Shown: in pieces, positions 45,901 to 55,264 of the stretch
Layout of the letters: the number at the start of each line of letters is the position of its first letter
Position numbering within the stretch: position 1 is the stretch's first letter
Assembly (NCBI RefSeq): GCF_010686655.1
Contig: NZ_JAAGVY010000023.1
Span: 1-64,000, forward strand
Reading direction: 5' to 3'
Source of the DNA: Cryomorpha ignava
GTDB taxonomy: Bacteria > Bacteroidota > Bacteroidia > Flavobacteriales_D > Cryomorphaceae
DNA: 64,000 nt
Position numbers and translations under genes: made by a program
Notes under the pieces: generated by a model
Told to the model about the DNA's origin: nothing
The model's input: the letters and a program-made list of their open reading frames with translations, nothing else
Database searches by the model: none

Positions 45901-48900
45901 AGTTGTGGGCCGTGTGGTGGGTGGCTTGCGCGAAGGCAATAAAATCCCCGGTTTTGGCAAGTCGACCAACAATATCGGCCTTGCCCAGCTCACGTTTCTT
46001 TCAGAGTCGGGGCCCGCATGTGCAGGAGATACCATTGTTACTTCTGCCGAAACCGGTGAGTATATCATGCACCTTCCGCCATTGCGCTATACACAGGATG
46101 TAGAAGTTTTGAATACCAGTGAAATCGTTGATTTTGGGGTGCTCAATGTACTCGACCTTTCGGTAAATCTGAACCTGCAAACGGTGTACGATACCTTGTA
46201 CGATACCAATGGGGATGTGCTGGGACTCGATTCGGTACAGTACCACAGAAGGCTGGACTACGTGCACCGCAAAAACCCTGTGGTGGAAGTAAAAGACCGC
46301 GATGGGGTAAACCCCTTCATCGGCGATACGCTTTACACCTATATATCAGCGACCACGGGCGATACGCTCACCCGCGACCTGCGAGACCAGCCCATGCGCT
46401 GGCCGGTATTTGCAAACAGTGACGATGAATACTACTACCGCTGTATGATTTGGGTTTATGAGCCATACATCAACTATGACGGATCGGAAGATATTCTGGA
46501 CCGCGTGCCCACCACCGATGGCACCCTTGTGGTGAATAACAGTCTTGCAACACTCGAATCGTCGTCGGTATCGCTGGCGGGTGTAAACGAGCTGGATACG
46601 CTGCGCGCCATGGTGTACAGTTTTCAGTTGGGTAGCCCAAACTTTGCCCAAAATCCCAGCATCCCCGCCTACAGCTACACCCGAAGTTTGTCAATGACCC
46701 TGCTTACAGCCAATGGCCAAAGCATATTTTGGGAGCCCGATTACGGCTTTGAAGAGCCTGCAAACAGCGACGGACAATTTCGCGGTTATGTGCTGGCAGG
46801 TCGGTCTAACGGTGAGAACTTCCTCACCGAAGGCCCACAGGTACCGGAGTACGTGCTGCGCGACCCGCCCGGAAGCGGCAGCTTTGCTTCCCGGGAAGTT
46901 GGTACGACCCGCAGCACGGTGAACAACTGGAGCTGGACACTGGAAAGTGCCGCGCACGCCGAAGACAATATTTTTGTCGGGGTATCTCTCGCCACCGGGC
47001 TGGGTGTAAGCATCGATACCGAAGTGGAAGCCAATGTCTCCGTGGGATTTAACAGCACCATTACCGGTGGGCGCAGCGGAAACCAATTTATGACCACCAC
47101 CAATACCCAAGCATGGACTACCAACGGCAGTTCAGATCTGCCCGGAAAAGGCAGCGACATTTACGTAGGTAAAACCCAAAATGTACAATTTGGCATAGCC
47201 GAGCATCTGGCCATTATACCCGATTCGGTTTGTGCACAGGTGGAGTGTCTCGGAATAGCCATTGACGGTGGCGAATTCAAGCTGGCCAAAAAATACGGCA
47301 TGTCGGTGGTGCCGGGTGGCTATGCCACCACTTTCATATACAGCGAGAACGATATTCTGAACTATGAGATACCCGAAATTCTTGAAGCCCGCAACATTGC
47401 CATGCAGGCCAATCCATTGTATACAAGCAATTTGATAATAGGGCATCCCAATTATGGCAAGAGCAATGACGATCCCGTTTTTGGCACCGCGGTGAGCACC
47501 GATACCCCCGAGACCGGCGAATACGAAGATTTTAACGGGCCGAGCTACACCTATTTGCCCGTTACGGCAGAAGACAGTGTGCGGGATTTTGTGCGCTTTG
47601 CGAACGATCAAATCCGCCACTGGGAAAATGCGATACGGCTGAATGAATGGGAAAAGGTAAATGTGGACAATACACAGGCCCGCGACAGTGTGAAGACGCT
47701 GGAGATAGCGCGGCTTGACGCCAAATTTGCCGATGTTATAGCAAAGCACCAGGAGCTGGAAGAAGCCGATTTCGAGTTGTCGCCGGAGTTTGCCTTTTCG
47801 CTGGCATCGATTCCTGTGCCCGGTACTGCCTATTTGGGTATACCTGTATTTGCCCTTACCACTGCCCAGGGCATCTCTATCGGTGAGCACATTGACGATT
47901 ACGAAAAGTACCTGGCTGCAAAGGCGCGGATCACTGCGCGTTTCTTACCAATAGCAGGAACAAATGTCTCCTTCGGGGGCGGCGTGGAATACACCGCCAG
48001 CAGTACACAGGAAACTGGCCATGCCACCACAGAGCTTTACGAATACGAAATCGGTACCGAGCTGCGCCTGGAAGTGAGTGCGAAAATCAGCAACAACGGA
48101 ATAGGTTTCGGAAAAAATATCGGAGTAAACTTCTCTTCGGGCCGCGACTGGACGAATGAAAGTTCCGAAACGGAAACGGTAGCCTATACCCTGCAAGATC
48201 CGGATGAAGGAGATCAGATTTCGGTGAGCGTATTTCCTTCTATGCTGGGATGGGGTCCCATTTTCCGGAAGGAAGCCGGCGGCCAGACTGCATGTCCGCA
48301 TGAAGGGGCAGAACTCACCCAATTTTATGAGCCGGGCACCCAGATTTCGGCATCGACCGACCAAATAGACAAGCCGGCCATCGCAGCTGCCCCGACCATA
48401 CTCTTCAACACACCCGTGGATGATGCGGCTGTATTTAACCTCACGCTCACCAATGAGTCCGAGAGCGGATCTGGCCGGGAGTACACGGTGCAATTGGTGA
48501 GTACCAGCAATCCTTTCGGCGCCATCGCGCGGATAGACGGGCAGTCGTCCATTGATATTGTGATCAACGCGGCCACTTCGGTAAACAAAGTGCTGACCGT
48601 TGAAAAAGGACCCGGTCCGGTATACAATTACGACAGCCTGCTGTTTGTGATTTACGCCCCTTGTCAATACAGCGCGGGGACCAGCGACGGTGTGGATATT
48701 GTCGATTCAGTGTATATCTCGGCGCGGTTTATACCAGCCTGCACGGATGTGGAATTTATCGATCCCGAGCTATTGTGGGTAGCAAATAATTTCAACAACG
48801 ATACCATCAATACCCGCATGGCAGGTTACAATATCAACTTTTTTGACTTGGAAGAACTGCGTGTGGAATACAAGCCTTCTAACGAGGCCGTCTGGAACGG

Positions 48901-51900
48901 ACTGCAGACCTTCTACAAAGACACAACGGGATTCAACGACCCGAATGCGCTGCCCATCCCCACCGGTTTGGCCTTTACGGATTACGACTGGCTTATTGGA
49001 CAGTTGCCCGATGGAAACTACGACTTGCGGGCGCGCTCGCAGTGTGCGCTGGCCGAGAAAAGTTCCGTGACTTATTCGGGGATCATCGACCGCATCAATC
49101 CCCACCCCTTTGGGTCGCCTTCGCCAGCCGATGGCATTTTAAGTCCCAACGACGAGCTCTCCATCCGCTTCAACGAGCCGATCGATCAGGGTTCGCTTAC
49201 CTTCCAGAACTTCGATATACGCGGTGTGCTGAACGGTACCGAAACTGGCCATGCCGCGAGTCTATTCTTTGATGGGGTGGATGATTTTGTAGAAGTATCG
49301 GGTGGTGCGGCATTGACCAACCGCGACTTCACCATTCAAATGGCCATCAAGCCCACGGGCAGCGGCGAGCGCTCACTCTTTGCGCAAGGCGCCGATCCCG
49401 GTGAGCAGCTTTATCTTGGCCTTACGGCAAATAACCAGATCGTATTCCGCATCAACGACCAGGAAGTAATGTCAGATGCGGTGCCGCTCGCCAATGACAT
49501 GTGGCATTATATTGCTTTGGCTTACAGTTTAGAAAACGAATCTGCTGAAATATTTCTTGCCAACGAATTGAACAGCGGACTGATCAACAATGGCAATACT
49601 TCGATTTTCCCCAACTACCAGGGCGCAGGCCGGGTGTGGATGGGCAAAAAAGGCCATGGCGATGCCAGCTGGTTTCACGGCAATATGCACGAAGTACGCG
49701 TTTGGGACCGCACCCTTTCCCTCTCCGAATTTACCACCACCATGAACCGCATTCTCGGCGGCGGCGAAGCGGGGTTGCTCTACAACTGGCGCATGGATGA
49801 AGTGGAAGGCAACCTTGCGATCGACCATGTGCGCCGCCGCGATGCGGCCATCTTCGGCCCTACCTGGAGCGTGGAGCCGGGTGGATCGGCTGCCGATTTT
49901 GACGGAAGTACCAACTACCTGAAAGTGGGCTCGGGCGATGTGGCGATTACCCAGGATATGGACTTCACGCTCGAATTCTGGTTTCGCGGAAGCGGAACCA
50001 ACCCAGGCGTGCTCTACTCCAATGGCAAGGCCGACGGTATCAACTCCGACTCGCTCTATGCCTGGGTGCTCGAAAAAGATGCCAACGGGCTGCTGCACCT
50101 GCGGAATAACGGGATCGACTTTCTGATTTCGCAAAACAATTATTTCGACGGGCAGTGGCACCACCTGGCAGTGGTGATGAACCGCAGCGCCAATCTCTCT
50201 GCCATTGTGGACGGAAATCCGCAGCTGGCCGCACAAGCCACACCTTTCAAACAACTTTCGGGTGCTGCCATGTATATCGGCGCGCATGGGTATCTCACTG
50301 GTGTGGTGGAAACTGTCGAAAACCATTTTGACGGACAGATCGACGAATTTCGTTTCTGGAATACCGCCCGCAAGCTGGAGCAGATACGCCGCGACAAGCG
50401 CAACCGCATGTTAGGCAACGAGCCATCGCTCAAGCTCTACCTGCCTATGGAAAATTACGAACTTGACCTCACCGGCATTGCCATACTCACACCCTCATTC
50501 AATGAGCAGATCGACACGGATGGTCACCTTGTGGAAAGCAATGGCACTGTGCTTACCGAAGAAGTTCCCACCATCAAAATCCAACGTCCTGTTGGGTCTA
50601 TAGCCTATACCTGGTCTGTGAATAACGACGAAATTATTTTCACGCCCACCACCGCACAGGAAATGGTAGAGAATGTGACGCTGGACGTAACGGTATTAAA
50701 TGTGAGAGACCTGCAAGGAAATGTGATGGCTTCACCGGCCACCTGGATCGCCTATGTCGACAAAAATCAGGTGGTATGGGGCGACGATTTGCTAAGCTTT
50801 GAAAAGAATGTAGGCGAAACCCTTTCATTTTCCACGCAAGTGGTAAATCAAGGTGGAGCAGCCAAAGCCTTCAATATCCAAAACATACCTTCCTGGCTAT
50901 CTGCCAATCCCGCATCAGGGACAATACCGCCAAACAGCAGCATGAATGTGAATTTCACTGTAGATCCTTTAGTAAACATCGGCGACTATGCCCAAGACGT
51001 ACAATTGCTCACGGACTTCAACTTTCCTGAAAAGCTTACCATAGCGCTCAAGGTGCGGGAAACCCCGCCCGAATGGACGGTGGATCCCTCGCAGTGGAGC
51101 CAAGCAATGGGCATCGTGGGCTTGATCAGAATCAAGGATATTGTTTCAAGCGATTCGGAAGATTTGCTTGCAGCTTTTGTGAATGGCGAAGTTCGCGGTA
51201 GTCAAAATGTAGAATATATTGAAGCCATAGACCGCTACCTGGTGTTTATGGATGTGTATAGCAATGTGAATGCAGGCGAAAACCTGACCTTTAAAATTTG
51301 GGATGCCAGCGCAGGAATCATTTACAGCGAAGTAACACCCGAATTGATTCCTTTTGCAACGAACAGTTTGGTAGGCTCGGCGCTTGACCCCCAAATATTC
51401 AGCACAAATTATCAAATAGAAACAGAAATACCACTTGACGCCGGCTACAATTGGATCTCACATTTCTTGCTCAATGCCGACAGTACGAATTTCAATGTCC
51501 TTCTAGAAAGTCTTGATTCTGAAACAGGCGATCAGCTTAGTGGTCAAACACAATTTGCAAATTACAGCACGGGCAGCGGTTGGAACGGGCCTTTGCAAAA
51601 TGCGGGATTGCGACCGGAGCAATTGAATAAACTCTACACTTCCGATGCCGATACGTTAATCATTAAGGGTGATATCATAGACCCAACCACAAGGCCAATT
51701 ACACTGAGTACAGGCTGGAACTGGATTGGTTTTATCTCAATTCGCAACCAGGGCATCGCGCAGGCATTGGGCAATCTCAACCCAGCACCGGGTGATCAGA
51801 TAAAGGGAAGGTCTCAATTTGCGGTGTATGTAAATCAGCAATTGGGTTGGCAGGGTACGCTTCAAACCCTTGTTCCCGGGCGTGGCTACATGTACAAATC

Positions 51901-52606
51901 TGCCCAAAACACGGCATTCACCTACCCCTTTGCAGGCATGTTCAAAAGCGGGAATCAAAAACCTTCGAAACCTATTGACCCCCGCTGGATGCCTGATTAC
52001 GCCGCTTATTCTACCAATATGACCATGATTGTGCAGCCATCCGATTCTTGCGCGCAATCAGCTTTCGATGCGGGATTGCTCATAGGAGCTTTCGATCGCC
52101 AGGGCCAAATTCGTGGGATTTCAGAACTCGTTGAAGTAAGCGATAATGCGTACAGCTTCTTGACCATTGGGGGCGATGCCATTGAAACTATTGATCTGCA
52201 CTGGATAGACCGAGAGAATGGTGAAATTTGGCAAGCTACGGGCGGCGTGGGTTACAATGGCAACGACCATATTGGCAGCATCGACCAGCCGTACATCTTA
52301 CAGCTTCCATCGGACTTTTGCCGGTCATCTTCCGCTCCTGCTTCCAGTATATTCAGCGTATACCCCACCCTTTTCCAAAACTATTTGGAGATCAAATTTA
52401 TGGCTTCCGCCAACGAAGGTACCGCGGTGGTAGTAATCCGCGATATGAGCGGCCGCGACATTTACAGTGAGCAATTAATAGCAGTAGAAGGCTTGAATCA
52501 ATGGATCTTGGATTTGCCGGAAGGTAAGTTTGCCACTGGTGCTTACGTAATCACGCTTACAACAAATGCTGCGATACACACCGAAAAGATTTTTAAATCA
52601 CGCTAA
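42959..52606 (+). CDS. Giant T9SS type A surface protein (FN3, LamG x3, Big_5-like)
   Basis: At 3215 residues this is the largest protein here. Order: signal peptide (1-31, ending AQA); four FN3-like units (about 195-580); a carboxypeptidase-regulatory-like strand block (GKVTYTGGIAVEGVKI, about 590); LamG 1 (615-800); a long unassigned part with a charged helical stretch near 1540-1600; a Big_5-like unit (NDELSIRFNEPIDQGSL, about 2060); LamG 2 (2099-2290) and LamG 3 (2310-2500); a BACON-like unit (2612-2700); a GEVRG module (2705-2820); two GWNWI repeats (2825-2990); and a type A sorting tail (3130-3215, end KIFKSR). LamG and FN3 suggest binding to glycans or surfaces. It is followed after 10 bases by the next gene of the operon. 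Confidence 0.9.
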   Translation: MKKSSTILKSICIRLSFLCTLAITGHFAQAQGPPAYQDDWSNLVFFECNGIVTAQYAIYYDYFNVALSDALFAYTGFEQYEWGVDFQLKFGNDISWTTIAKYRLFPPVGTLPPGYVLLKNVFSNFTPYRLAYRTYNQSEYTFYTDFFDNNDPYMIYTTFVDLGDHIGENMQFRLANGTWSSGGVSPDFADALIPPQPALSNFLASNNTSCEGVSLEWTYPPNICSQTRVNIERSNGSPGSPFELIASIPYMDGTYLDLNVESGDEYIYRAYMENQLAPTNESGTSFNSGPLSANVIGMRKAPQPPPPGFSVSTTNCTDNVSLTWNFVNGTDSLEIFRDGASVGAVAGSVTNFSDPVPDSDTGFNYTIRAKNNCGWGPFSQELEGVSPGLPIGSANVLLEILPGEGIQIDWEPVIGVDSYRVERTQVGGGGGTFFEVDNDLTTFMDGSILACQTYEYRVRSVNGCAPNGVPSDSTRFGNLVPDLSNTFNPNALSGSKGFFSNRVEVSWTVANNNNILNGFKIYRKQLGSDEDSVQVASETSGTNLYIDNFADAGVLYAYTIVGETQCESATLYTNAVQTVGFRRPFGTVTGKVTYTGGIAVEGVKIAAESTSQIFGKSVLLDGSSQIDVAHDTDLNPDTAFLMEAWVRPTALSGTAVFFQKGSDYYAQYDALADIMEFGITATDGTGYTLTHSDPDFALNNYSHLAFQLYQDSLQLFINGQQVASTFTTTDAAVEAGADDFILGNGFQGHMDEVRFWKAGKDSLQMAQDHSRLMLGGEANLRLYLRMDEGYGSFAYDVSKVGNSFNRNHGSFAGNIVFSETIPSVNQLSIAAYTNALGNYTMSIPYNNTGESFVLTPSFLIHQFDPSTRALFVGDGSAVFNNIDFEDISSFMVSGTVFYDNTSCPAPGIGLFIDGNPVIEDGLPLETSNDGSFSIQVPIGLHHITVQKQNHTFSVGRFPETGKYNFQDDLANIEFQDATLITVVGRVVGGLREGNKIPGFGKSTNNIGLAQLTFLSESGPACAGDTIVTSAETGEYIMHLPPLRYTQDVEVLNTSEIVDFGVLNVLDLSVNLNLQTVYDTLYDTNGDVLGLDSVQYHRRLDYVHRKNPVVEVKDRDGVNPFIGDTLYTYISATTGDTLTRDLRDQPMRWPVFANSDDEYYYRCMIWVYEPYINYDGSEDILDRVPTTDGTLVVNNSLATLESSSVSLAGVNELDTLRAMVYSFQLGSPNFAQNPSIPAYSYTRSLSMTLLTANGQSIFWEPDYGFEEPANSDGQFRGYVLAGRSNGENFLTEGPQVPEYVLRDPPGSGSFASREVGTTRSTVNNWSWTLESAAHAEDNIFVGVSLATGLGVSIDTEVEANVSVGFNSTITGGRSGNQFMTTTNTQAWTTNGSSDLPGKGSDIYVGKTQNVQFGIAEHLAIIPDSVCAQVECLGIAIDGGEFKLAKKYGMSVVPGGYATTFIYSENDILNYEIPEILEARNIAMQANPLYTSNLIIGHPNYGKSNDDPVFGTAVSTDTPETGEYEDFNGPSYTYLPVTAEDSVRDFVRFANDQIRHWENAIRLNEWEKVNVDNTQARDSVKTLEIARLDAKFADVIAKHQELEEADFELSPEFAFSLASIPVPGTAYLGIPVFALTTAQGISIGEHIDDYEKYLAAKARITARFLPIAGTNVSFGGGVEYTASSTQETGHATTELYEYEIGTELRLEVSAKISNNGIGFGKNIGVNFSSGRDWTNESSETETVAYTLQDPDEGDQISVSVFPSMLGWGPIFRKEAGGQTACPHEGAELTQFYEPGTQISASTDQIDKPAIAAAPTILFNTPVDDAAVFNLTLTNESESGSGREYTVQLVSTSNPFGAIARIDGQSSIDIVINAATSVNKVLTVEKGPGPVYNYDSLLFVIYAPCQYSAGTSDGVDIVDSVYISARFIPACTDVEFIDPELLWVANNFNNDTINTRMAGYNINFFDLEELRVEYKPSNEAVWNGLQTFYKDTTGFNDPNALPIPTGLAFTDYDWLIGQLPDGNYDLRARSQCALAEKSSVTYSGIIDRINPHPFGSPSPADGILSPNDELSIRFNEPIDQGSLTFQNFDIRGVLNGTETGHAASLFFDGVDDFVEVSGGAALTNRDFTIQMAIKPTGSGERSLFAQGADPGEQLYLGLTANNQIVFRINDQEVMSDAVPLANDMWHYIALAYSLENESAEIFLANELNSGLINNGNTSIFPNYQGAGRVWMGKKGHGDASWFHGNMHEVRVWDRTLSLSEFTTTMNRILGGGEAGLLYNWRMDEVEGNLAIDHVRRRDAAIFGPTWSVEPGGSAADFDGSTNYLKVGSGDVAITQDMDFTLEFWFRGSGTNPGVLYSNGKADGINSDSLYAWVLEKDANGLLHLRNNGIDFLISQNNYFDGQWHHLAVVMNRSANLSAIVDGNPQLAAQATPFKQLSGAAMYIGAHGYLTGVVETVENHFDGQIDEFRFWNTARKLEQIRRDKRNRMLGNEPSLKLYLPMENYELDLTGIAILTPSFNEQIDTDGHLVESNGTVLTEEVPTIKIQRPVGSIAYTWSVNNDEIIFTPTTAQEMVENVTLDVTVLNVRDLQGNVMASPATWIAYVDKNQVVWGDDLLSFEKNVGETLSFSTQVVNQGGAAKAFNIQNIPSWLSANPASGTIPPNSSMNVNFTVDPLVNIGDYAQDVQLLTDFNFPEKLTIALKVRETPPEWTVDPSQWSQAMGIVGLIRIKDIVSSDSEDLLAAFVNGEVRGSQNVEYIEAIDRYLVFMDVYSNVNAGENLTFKIWDASAGIIYSEVTPELIPFATNSLVGSALDPQIFSTNYQIETEIPLDAGYNWISHFLLNADSTNFNVLLESLDSETGDQLSGQTQFANYSTGSGWNGPLQNAGLRPEQLNKLYTSDADTLIIKGDIIDPTTRPITLSTGWNWIGFISIRNQGIAQALGNLNPAPGDQIKGRSQFAVYVNQQLGWQGTLQTLVPGRGYMYKSAQNTAFTYPFAGMFKSGNQKPSKPIDPRWMPDYAAYSTNMTMIVQPSDSCAQSAFDAGLLIGAFDRQGQIRGISELVEVSDNAYSFLTIGGDAIETIDLHWIDRENGEIWQATGGVGYNGNDHIGSIDQPYILQLPSDFCRSSSAPASSIFSVYPTLFQNYLEIKFMASANEGTAVVVIRDMSGRDIYSEQLIAVEGLNQWILDLPEGKFATGAYVITLTTNAAIHTEKIFKSR

Positions 52607-52616
52607 TTAAAGAGAT

Positions 52617-53924
52617 ATGAAAGCGATAAAAACATGGAATTGCGCGATTGGGGCTACAATATTACTGCTCTTCGCTCATACAGCATTCGCACAACCCAAT
52701 TGGGAAGTCAACGCGCCCGACTATCAATACACCATGACGGCAACAGGAATGGGAATATTCAATTGTACCAACTCGAATAACCCTATGGATCGGGTGGCGG
52801 CATTTATCGATGGCGAAGTGCGCGGGGTAGCAGCTTTTGGCACCGAAGTGAACGGGGTGCAACTCGCCTATCTCACCATTTACGACCATGTAGCAGCGGG
52901 AAGTGTCGTGAGTTTTAAGCTCTACAACGCCGCAGATGACGTGGTGACAGATGCTGTTGAAGAATTCGTTTTTTCGGATGGCCTAATAGCCGGAAACCAG
53001 GATGCCCCTTTTCAGTTTCGCGATCAGTATGGTATCGGACAGCTTTCCCTTTCGGCAAATACCATTTTTGATTTTACGGAAACGGGCGAATCGGTTGGTG
53101 AGCTTTTCCTGATCAATGAAATTGGAGATACATTGGTGGGAGATTTCACTTTTGTAAACGACAGTCTCGGGTCGGACAATTCGCTATTTAGCATTCTCAC
53201 CTCGTTTCTAATCTGGGAAGGTGAAGTGGGTGCTACACTTCCTGATACGCTTAGCGTGCATATAAGTGGCACTACTCCAGATGGTTGCTCGCTTGATCAA
53301 GTGTTAGCAATCACTGTACAAAACACCAACGTGCCGCCCACAGGTCTGACTACAGACACCCTTTTTGTTCCCGAAAATGAACCTTCTGGAAGGCTGGTAG
53401 GAACCCTCGAAGCTCTCGACGAAACCACCGGCGACGAACATGTTTACGCTTTCGACGAAAGTGGAGATGTCAATTTAGACCATGCAGCATTTGAACTTAC
53501 CGGCGATAAGCTCTACACCACTCGACCGCTCGATTACGAAACACAAAACACCTACCACTTGGATATCCGCATTACCGACCTTTCAGGCAATTCGATATCG
53601 ACCACAATCTTGGTGCGTGTCATTGACGTGATAGAATTGGGCGAATTGCAAGCCAGCAATCTTCTATCGCCAAATAGTGACGGATACAACGACACCTTTT
53701 TTATTCCCAATTTGGCCTTTTATGTCAATTACGAATTGCTGGTGTACAATGCCATCGGCAATTTAGTTTACGACATGCGCGACTACGACAATTCCTGGTA
53801 TGGGAACACCAACCGCGGCGTTGCTTTGCCCACCGGAACTTACTACTATATATTTCAAGAAGTTGATAATAACCAAAATCGGTTTGAAGGTGACATTCAC
53901 CTCTACCGGGAAAATAAATTTTAG
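52617..53924 (+). CDS. Cadherin-containing protein with T9SS type B (gliding) C-terminal domain
   Basis: The 435-residue protein has a signal peptide (about 1-25), a module around VAAFIDGEVRGVAAFG that is also found in the giant protein before it, a cadherin-like unit (about 245-340; VPENEPSGRLVGTLEALDE ... LDYETQNTYHLDIRITD), and the gliding-motility-associated type B tail (about 345-435) with LLSPNSDGYNDTFFIPNL and the end GDIHLYRENKF. Type B cargo proteins such as SprB in Flavobacterium johnsoniae need a PorP/SprF protein, and one is encoded 2 bases downstream. Confidence 0.92.
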   Translation: MKAIKTWNCAIGATILLLFAHTAFAQPNWEVNAPDYQYTMTATGMGIFNCTNSNNPMDRVAAFIDGEVRGVAAFGTEVNGVQLAYLTIYDHVAAGSVVSFKLYNAADDVVTDAVEEFVFSDGLIAGNQDAPFQFRDQYGIGQLSLSANTIFDFTETGESVGELFLINEIGDTLVGDFTFVNDSLGSDNSLFSILTSFLIWEGEVGATLPDTLSVHISGTTPDGCSLDQVLAITVQNTNVPPTGLTTDTLFVPENEPSGRLVGTLEALDETTGDEHVYAFDESGDVNLDHAAFELTGDKLYTTRPLDYETQNTYHLDIRITDLSGNSISTTILVRVIDVIELGELQASNLLSPNSDGYNDTFFIPNLAFYVNYELLVYNAIGNLVYDMRDYDNSWYGNTNRGVALPTGTYYYIFQEVDNNQNRFEGDIHLYRENKF

Positions 53925-53926
53925 CC

Positions 53927-54823
53927 ATGAAAAATTCCGCAATAAGATTCACCATACTCGCTTACAGCATTTTGTTATGCCTTTCGGCAAATGCGCAAGA
54001 TGCATTGCTGATGCAGAACATCAACTTTTCTGAATTTGGCTACAACTCCGCCTTTATCGCAGACGATGACGCCACCTTCACCGTAGCGCTTACAAACACG
54101 ACAGGCGGTGGTATACAGAATACCGGACAGATCAACTTTCAAGGGTTTACCCAACTGGAAAAGTCAGGTTTGGCTATTGGTACGCGGGTAGAGTCGAAAT
54201 ACTACGGCCTTTTTCGAACCAGCACAATGCAGTTCGAAACCGCCAAGAAAGTGCGCCTTAACGCCAACAGCCATCTCTTTGCAGGTTTCGGCGCTGGAAT
54301 GCAATTCAATTCACTGCGCACCAATGAGCTCAATGAGTTTGTAAACCGCACCGACCCCATGCTTGTGGACAATGCCTTTCCGCAATACCGCTTCATCTTT
54401 GGTTTTGGCCTGGGCTACAACTACCTCAACAAGCTGAAAGCCGGATTTTCAATGCCCTCCTTCGCACGTACCGAGAGCGATTTTAACCCAATATACCTCG
54501 CCAATGTGTCATACCGCATCCAGGCCGGCGAAGTAATTGGCATCCGACCCGAAGCGCTAATGTTCGGCTCAAACGTAGCTCCAATCTCTGCCGAGTTTAG
54601 TGCAAAAATCGACTTCAAAAATCAAGTCTGGATCAAGGCCGGCGCCCGCACCACCAACACCCTCGTAGGTGCCATTGGGGTCGACACCAGATACATTACG
54701 ATAGGCTATGCGTACAATGGATTTCTTCAGGAGTTCAGTGCCATTGTGCCCGCCATCCACAATATCAACATCACCTTCCGCTCTGGTTCTAAAAATCCCG
54801 AAAAGAGATTGCAGTTGTGGTAG
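53927..54823 (+). CDS. PorP/SprF-family type IX secretion membrane protein
   Basis: The 298-residue protein has a signal peptide (about 1-24, ending NAQD), then the PorP/SprF pattern: LMQNINFSEFGYNSAFIAD near the start, the repeated beta strands of an outer-membrane barrel and a middle block FGFGLGYNYLNKLKAGFSMP. Size and form match the family. SprF-like proteins act as partners for type B cargo; its place 2 bases after a type B gene gives it a specific client. It ends the operon. Confidence 0.92.
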   Translation: MKNSAIRFTILAYSILLCLSANAQDALLMQNINFSEFGYNSAFIADDDATFTVALTNTTGGGIQNTGQINFQGFTQLEKSGLAIGTRVESKYYGLFRTSTMQFETAKKVRLNANSHLFAGFGAGMQFNSLRTNELNEFVNRTDPMLVDNAFPQYRFIFGFGLGYNYLNKLKAGFSMPSFARTESDFNPIYLANVSYRIQAGEVIGIRPEALMFGSNVAPISAEFSAKIDFKNQVWIKAGARTTNTLVGAIGVDTRYITIGYAYNGFLQEFSAIVPAIHNINITFRSGSKNPEKRLQLW

Positions 54824-54976
54824 GCATTGATTCAACGAGAACTGCCTTGTGAGGAAACAGCATAAACAGTGCTGATGGAGATAAGTGCGACCCTGCCGTA
54901 ATACAAGTGTTGTTGAGGCCGTGCCTTCCGGACGAACATTTTGATAAGCCAGGGGGGTTTATCACCGATAGCCAAA

Positions 54977-55066
54977 GCAGATATCGCCAGCGTGCCGCAG
55001 GTACGCTCCTTATTGTAAGCCGGAGATTTACATTAGGTAACCCATGAGCTGTTGGCGCCAGCGTGT
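54977..55066. repeat. Two REP-like CGTGCCGCAGGTACG hairpin repeats
   Basis: GCCAGCGTGCCGCAGGTACG at about 54977-54996 and GCCAGCGTGTCGCAGGTACG at about 55042-55061 are near-identical copies of a hairpin phrase related in style to GTGCCAGAGGCAC at 27998. They border the transposase remnant that follows. Confidence 0.6.
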
Positions 55067-55264
55067 CGCAGGTACGCCCAGTGTAAAAAGATATAGTAAG
55101 ATAGGCGGATGAAAAAGATATCGCTCATCATAATCCACATCGTCCATTTTGAGTAGATCTACATACTCATCTCGAAAAATATTGTTTTTTATGATGCGCT
55201 TCTTGATTTAGGATATAATTATAAACCTCATCAATTTCCTTTTTGCTGTAGCTGAACGCTCCAT
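55032..55264 (-). pseudogene. Remnant of a Y1 (REP-associated / IS200-like) transposase C-terminus
   Basis: On the minus strand from about 55,264 the frame reads GHGAFSYSKKEIDEVYNYIL, NQEAHHKKQYFRDEYVDLL and YDERYLF. This is the C-terminal signature of Bacteroidota Y1 transposases of the RAYT/IS200 group. The catalytic HUH part and the tyrosine are missing, and a stop codon lies directly upstream. The frame ends at a stop near 55,032. The hairpin repeats at 54977-55066 adjoin it, as expected for a RAYT and its REP sequences. The rest of 54824-55470 holds no gene. Confidence 0.65.

Noticed and set aside
47132-50326. Long minus-strand frames of 240-265 codons (47132-47890, 47945-48667, 49529-50326) inside the giant gene
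   Set aside because: They are shadows of the GC-rich plus-strand coding sequence, show no family resemblance and no signal or start context; the plus frame has continuous LamG and other domains there.
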